This document shows positions 28,971 to 32,449 of a stretch of DNA of 32,449 nucleotides, piece after piece. The notes beneath the pieces were generated by a model. That model was given only the letters and a program-made list of their open reading frames with translations. It was not told the DNA's origin and searched no databases. The translations under genes were made by a program, and so were the position numbers. Source of the stretch: Hyphomicrobiales bacterium (lineage in GTDB: Bacteria; Pseudomonadota; Alphaproteobacteria; Rhizobiales; Devosiaceae); contig SEEL01000041.1 of the NCBI GenBank assembly GCA_004144345.1, forward strand, positions 1-32,449. Reading direction: 5' to 3'. Position 1 is the first letter of the stretch, and every line of letters starts with the position of its first letter.

Positions 28971-30185
28971 ATGGAACTGCTCAGGAAATTGCTCGCGCGA
29001 CGCGCTGTCGCACCGGCGTGGCGGGAGATCGGCCTCGCGGCGGCGGCCGAGCGCGAACTTGGCGCGATCCTCGGTTTCTGGCAGCGGGAGGCAAGCGACG
29101 CGAAGGGCGGGTTCTGGCCGGAGTGGCGGGGTGGACCGAAGCGGAAGGGCGCCAGCGGGGCGCTGCTGACGTCGCGGATATTGTGGACCTTTTCGGCGGC
29201 GCACTGGCGCTCGCCGGGGGGCGGCTACCTCGACATGGCGCGGGCGGCCCATGCCGATCTGCAGCGCTTCCGCGATGTGGAACATGGCGGGCTGCTCTGG
29301 AGCATCGATGCGCGGAAGGGCCGGCGATCGGCGCGCAAGGAGATTTATGGGCAGGCGTTCGGCGTGTTCGGGCTCAGCGAGCATTTTCGCGCGACGGGCG
29401 ACGCTGCCGCATTGGAGCAGGCGATCGCGATTTACCGGCTGATCGAGCAGCATGGCCGTGACCGGGAGCAGGGTGGCTATTTCGACAGCCTTGAGGCCGA
29501 TTGGAGCGGCGTTCGGGCGAATGGCAATCCGGGGCCGAAGTCGCAGAACACGATGCTCCACCTCATGGAGGCCTATGCCAATCTGCTGCAGGTCTGGCCT
29601 GATCCGGGGCTGCGCGCCGACCTCGTCGCGTTGATCGAGCTGTTCCTCGACCGCATCGTCGATCCGTCCAGCCACCACCTCGTGATGTTCCTGACGCCTG
29701 AACTGGAGCCGGCGACCGACCGGTACTCGCCCGGCCATGACATCGAGTTCAGCTGGCTGATCGTCGAGGCGGCGCGGGTGGTGGGGGATGCGGCGCTCGC
29801 GGCGAGAGTGCGCGAGACAGCCCTGGCCGTGGCGGCGGCGAATTTGCCTTCCATCGAGGCGGATGGCGGGATTTCCTACGAATCCGGGCCATCGGGCATT
29901 GTCGATCCGCATCGTGCCTGGTGGGTGATGGCCGAGGCGAGCGTGGGCTTTCTCAATGCGTTCGAGCTGAGCCGCGATCCGGCCTACCGCGCCGCGGCCG
30001 AGAGGTGCTGGGACTATATCGAGCGGTATGTGATCGACCGGCGCGGGGGCGAGTGGTTTGCGCGGGTGATGCCGGGCGGCAAGCCCGACCGGCGGGCGGC
30101 GAAGATCGGGTTCTGGAAGTGCCCCTACCATAATAGCCGCGCCTGCATGGAGATTGCCGGGCGGGCGGGGCGGCTGCATCGCTAG
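28971..30185 (+). CDS. AGE family epimerase, probable cellobiose 2-epimerase
   Basis: 404 residues, the size of N-acylglucosamine 2-epimerase family (alpha/alpha)6-barrel enzymes. Cellobiose 2-epimerase interconverts beta-1,4-linked glucose and mannose disaccharides at the reducing end. Expected active-site residues are all visible: Arg69 in TSRILWTFSAAH, His256/Glu259/Trp262 in SPGHDIEFSWL, Trp317-Trp318 and Glu322 in WWVMAEASVG, and His387 in KCPYHNSRACME. The spacing of His256, Glu259, Trp262 and His387 matches what I recall for the Ruminococcus albus enzyme. A TAAGG lies shortly before the ATG. No sugar transporter or glycosidase is adjacent, so the in vivo substrate is open. The TAG stop overlaps the stop of the opposing methyltransferase gene in CTAG. 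Confidence 0.85.
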   Translation: MELLRKLLARRAVAPAWREIGLAAAAERELGAILGFWQREASDAKGGFWPEWRGGPKRKGASGALLTSRILWTFSAAHWRSPGGGYLDMARAAHADLQRFRDVEHGGLLWSIDARKGRRSARKEIYGQAFGVFGLSEHFRATGDAAALEQAIAIYRLIEQHGRDREQGGYFDSLEADWSGVRANGNPGPKSQNTMLHLMEAYANLLQVWPDPGLRADLVALIELFLDRIVDPSSHHLVMFLTPELEPATDRYSPGHDIEFSWLIVEAARVVGDAALAARVRETALAVAAANLPSIEADGGISYESGPSGIVDPHRAWWVMAEASVGFLNAFELSRDPAYRAAAERCWDYIERYVIDRRGGEWFARVMPGGKPDRRAAKIGFWKCPYHNSRACMEIAGRAGRLHR

Positions 30186-31297
30186 GCGCTCAGCCGGTAG
30201 AGCGAGACCACTTCGTTGGCGCGGGCGAAGTGGAGGGGGTCGGCCTCGTCCCTGGCCTTTTTGTGCGTGGGCGGGGCGTCACGCTTTTCGCGGATGGTGA
30301 GGCCCGCGGCCTCGATCTTGCGGAGCAATTCGCCGGCGGGGCGGAGGCCGAGGCGTTCGGCGATGTCGGAGATGATGAGCCAGGCTTCGCCGCCGGGCTC
30401 GAGATGGTCGCGGGCGCCGTTGAGGAAGCCATCGAGCATGCGGCTGCCCTCGTCATAAACGGAGGCTTCGAGCGGGGTGGCGGCTTTACCCGGCAGCCAG
30501 GGCGGGTTGCAGACGACGAGCGGGGCGCGGCCTGCCGGGAAGAGCGGCTGTTCAAGCAGCGTGACGCGATCGGCGATGCCGAGGCGCTCGAAATTGGCGG
30601 CGGCGCAGGCGATGGCCACCGGCGAGGTGTCGGTGGCGGTGACGCGGGCGACACCCATTTTCAGCAGCAAAGCGGTGAGGACACCGCTGCCGGTGCCGAT
30701 GTCGAAGGCGAGAGGGACCTCGCCGAGGGGCGTTGCGGCCATCAAATCGATGTAGTCCTGCCGCGTCGGCGGGAAGACGCCGTAGCGCGGATGGATCTTC
30801 TGGCCATCGAGGGCGGCGACGGGAACGCCGTTCTTCTTCCACTCGGCGGCGGAGAGGGCGGCAGCAGCGTCGCGCAGCGGCAGGAGATAGCGCGGCGGCG
30901 TTTCGCCGAGCGCGTCGGCGAGGGCTTCGGCGGCGTCCGGGCCGCGGGGCAGGGCGATGCGGCCGTTCTCGACGGGCACGAGCAGCAGCGACAGCATGGC
31001 GGCGCGCTGTGCTTCCGCCTGGCGATTGGCATGGAAACGGGCGGCGGGATCGGCGCCGGGGTTGGGAGCCGATTTGCGGCCCTCGATGCGGCGGGCGATG
31101 GCCTGCAGCAACTGGCGGGCGTTGACGTAGTCGCCGGTCCAGACGATGGCGGTACCCTGCGAAACGGCGCGATAGGCGCTGTCGGCCGTGATCCGGTCAT
31201 CGGCGGCGACGGCACGGCGCGGCGGCTTGCCCGGGCGCGCGGCGCGCCAGGGCAGGGTGGCCGTGCCCTTGTCGGTGTCCCAGTTCAGCTCGTCCAT
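30182..31297 (-). CDS. Class I SAM-dependent methyltransferase
   Basis: 371 residues. The N-terminal 180 or so show no motif I can name. The C-terminal half is a Rossmann methyltransferase: SAM-binding FDIGTGSGVL (198-207), acidic TATDTSPVAIA (220-230) and NPPW (264-267). NPPW/NPPY marks enzymes that methylate planar amino groups, such as HemK/PrmB (glutamine) or RsmC/RlmG (guanine N2). The two-domain layout resembles RsmC/RlmG, but target specificity cannot be read here. It follows the PEP mutase family gene by 2 bases, so the two are probably co-transcribed. The ribosome site is weak, consistent with coupling. Its stop shares CTAG with the convergent epimerase gene. Confidence 0.8.
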   Translation of the reverse strand: MDELNWDTDKGTATLPWRAARPGKPPRRAVAADDRITADSAYRAVSQGTAIVWTGDYVNARQLLQAIARRIEGRKSAPNPGADPAARFHANRQAEAQRAAMLSLLLVPVENGRIALPRGPDAAEALADALGETPPRYLLPLRDAAAALSAAEWKKNGVPVAALDGQKIHPRYGVFPPTRQDYIDLMAATPLGEVPLAFDIGTGSGVLTALLLKMGVARVTATDTSPVAIACAAANFERLGIADRVTLLEQPLFPAGRAPLVVCNPPWLPGKAATPLEASVYDEGSRMLDGFLNGARDHLEPGGEAWLIISDIAERLGLRPAGELLRKIEAAGLTIREKRDAPPTHKKARDEADPLHFARANEVVSLYRLSA

Positions 31298-31299
31298 GG

Positions 31300-32124
31300 T
31301 CAGCTGCGCATGATCGGGGTGATGTCCGCCATGCCCATGATGCGGTCGAGATAGGTGAAGGTGCCGTGGTCGCGGACTTCGGTCGCGGCGTCGCGGAGGC
31401 CGGTCAGGGCGGCACGGAAGAAGGAGCCGCCGACGGAAATGCGGCGGACGCCGGCGTCCTCGAGTTCGGCGACAGTGAAGATGGTGCCCTTGGGGCTCAT
31501 CACGACGTTCACGGGCTTGCCGAGTTCGCGGCAGATTGTGCGGATCGCGTCGAGGCTGGGGAGGGCCGGGGCGAAGAGCACGTCGGCGCCGGCTTTCTCG
31601 TAGGCCTGCAAGCGCTTCAGCGTATCGTCGAGATCGCGCCGGCCGTGGAGGAAGTTCTCGGCGCGGGCGACGAAGGTGAAATCGAAGCCGAGGTTGCTCG
31701 CGGTTTCGGCGGCGGCCGCGACGCGCTCGACGGCGAGGCTGAAATCATAGATCGGGTTCGCGGGATTGCCGCTCGCATCCTCGATCGAGCCGCCGACAAG
31801 GCCGGCAGCGGCGGCGCGGCGGATGGTTTCGGCGGCGTCTTCGGGCGTCGGGCCAAAACCGTTTTCGAGATCGCCCGCGACGGGCAGGTCGACGGCGCCG
31901 GCAACGAGCGCCGCATTGGCGATGGTTTCGTCGCGCGTCACGAGCGCTTCGCCATCCGGACGGCCGAGCTGGAACGCCGTTCCGGCGCTGGTGGTGGTGA
32001 GGGCCTCAAAGCCCATCGAGGCGAGGATTTTTGCGCTGCCCGCGTCCCACGGATTGGGGATGACGAAGAGCTTTTCGCGTTCGTGCAGAGCCTTGAAGGC
32101 GCGGCCCTTGGCTGCCTGGTCCAT
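31300..32124 (-). CDS. Isocitrate lyase/PEP mutase family enzyme
   Basis: 274 residues. The start is ATG at 32124, with AGGAGGA about 7 bases upstream; the frame stays open further upstream but without coding character. Early FVIPNPWDAGSAKILASMGF and TTTSAG are typical of the family, as is the metal-binding DLENGFG (85-91) and GGSIEDASG (112-120). The barrel continues with VARAENFL and ends with RRISVGGSFFRAA. The KKCGH-type catalytic loop of true isocitrate lyase is absent, so it is more like the short PEPM/oxaloacetate-decarboxylase-type C-C lyases. The substrate is unknown. First gene of a two-gene leftward operon with the methyltransferase. Confidence 0.88.
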   Translation of the reverse strand: MDQAAKGRAFKALHEREKLFVIPNPWDAGSAKILASMGFEALTTTSAGTAFQLGRPDGEALVTRDETIANAALVAGAVDLPVAGDLENGFGPTPEDAAETIRRAAAAGLVGGSIEDASGNPANPIYDFSLAVERVAAAAETASNLGFDFTFVARAENFLHGRRDLDDTLKRLQAYEKAGADVLFAPALPSLDAIRTICRELGKPVNVVMSPKGTIFTVAELEDAGVRRISVGGSFFRAALTGLRDAATEVRDHGTFTYLDRIMGMADITPIMRS

Positions 32125-32220
32125 GTTCGTCCTCCTCGCGATGGGTTTTCCCGGTCTAGTGCAGGATTGGCCCGAGCGCGAGCCCCGGACCGCCTTTCGG
32201 CTCCCGGTTTCGGGGCAGGG
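32125..32220. other. Leader region of the leftward operon
   Basis: It contains the strong ribosome site of the PEP mutase family gene. I see no clear TTGAC-type promoter on the minus strand. No gene is evident. Confidence 0.4.
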
Positions 32221-32240
32221 CTCCATCCGAGGGGATGGAG
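32221..32240. other. Perfect hairpin at the inner edge of the right repeat
   Basis: CTCCATCC-GAGG-GGATGGAG is an 8-bp perfect stem with a 4-base loop. It overlaps the inner 3 bases of the right repeat copy and has no counterpart at the left copy. Confidence 0.6.
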
Positions 32241-32356
32241 CGAGCAGCGGCGAGGGCTTGCCTCGACGCGGGTAGTCCGCAGGAGGTGAGGCTCGCGCCT
32301 CGCCGCTGCAACCGGGCTCGCCTCAGGATGGATGGTCTGCCGGAATCTCTCTCCAC
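32238..32356 (-). repeat. Right copy of the long inverted repeat
   Basis: 119 bases, the inverted counterpart of 1-118 at about 95% identity; the differences sit in two short patches (32283-32287 and 32329-32335). It keeps the long internal stem between CCGCTGC-type and GCAGCGG-type arms. It lies 113 bases upstream of the PEP mutase family start codon. The 93 bases that follow to the window end (32357-32449) show no recognisable gene. Confidence 0.85.
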
Positions 32357-32449
32357 GTCCGGCGGTGGTTCAGATGCGCCGCCCTACCGGCTCAAAACGC
32401 ATCCGCTCGACAGGGGTGGTAACTGTCCCTGCCGTCCACCGTGCCGCCA

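Noticed and set aside
28029-30179. A 716-codon minus-strand frame opposite lolD and the epimerase
   Set aside because: It spans two well-supported plus-strand genes and a noncoding gap, with no recognisable domain.

Overview
The window looks like chromosome of a high-GC alphaproteobacterium of the order Hyphomicrobiales (Rhizobiales). A Devosia-like lineage is my best guess, but the sequence cannot settle the genus. The case rests on a 14-subunit complex I operon followed directly by birA and an RNase J gene, a short-form ProRS followed by lolC/lolD, a DUF1467 gene, Omp25/31-type small barrels with AAD-type signal cleavage sites, and TTGAC-17 promoters. Most of the window is housekeeping. I found no phage, transposase, CRISPR array, toxin or secretion system, and no clear new multi-gene system.

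Layout. 1-118 is one copy of a repeat whose inverted partner lies at 32238-32356. 295-1485 is a Tet-type MFS exporter. 1698-1970 is HU, followed by tRNA-Val(TAC) and tRNA-Asp(GTC), each with a good promoter. 2830-5529 is a tandem array of four small outer-membrane beta-barrel paralogues, the last three with their own related terminators. 5772-20798 is nuoA-N in the usual order, with one extra small membrane-protein gene between nuoF and nuoG. 20798-24792 continues on the same strand with birA, RNase J, a DUF1467 protein and peptidase T. A YjbR-type gene (24795-25121) faces back. 25425-28814 is proS-lolC-lolD. 28971-30185 is a probable cellobiose 2-epimerase. 30182-32124 is a two-gene minus-strand operon: a PEP mutase/isocitrate-lyase family enzyme, then a class I methyltransferase.

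How the genes work together. The nuo genes build NADH:quinone oxidoreductase: a peripheral arm (B, C, D, E, F, G, I) and a proton-pumping membrane arm (A, H, J, K, L, M, N). Start/stop overlaps (TAATG, TGATG, ATGA) run through the operon and into birA and the RNase J gene, suggesting one long transcript. LolC/LolD export lipoproteins to the same outer membrane that would receive the four small barrels.

Points worth a second look: the 119-bp inverted repeat at about 95% identity that brackets the whole window; the OMP array with duplicated terminators and one member with a non-aromatic C-terminus; the unassigned membrane protein inside the nuo operon; Ala in place of the loop Cys of NuoA; the charged tail of NuoE; the His/Asp-rich loop of NuoL; and two leftward terminators with no annotated gene behind them, which hint at small transcripts near proS and downstream of lolD.
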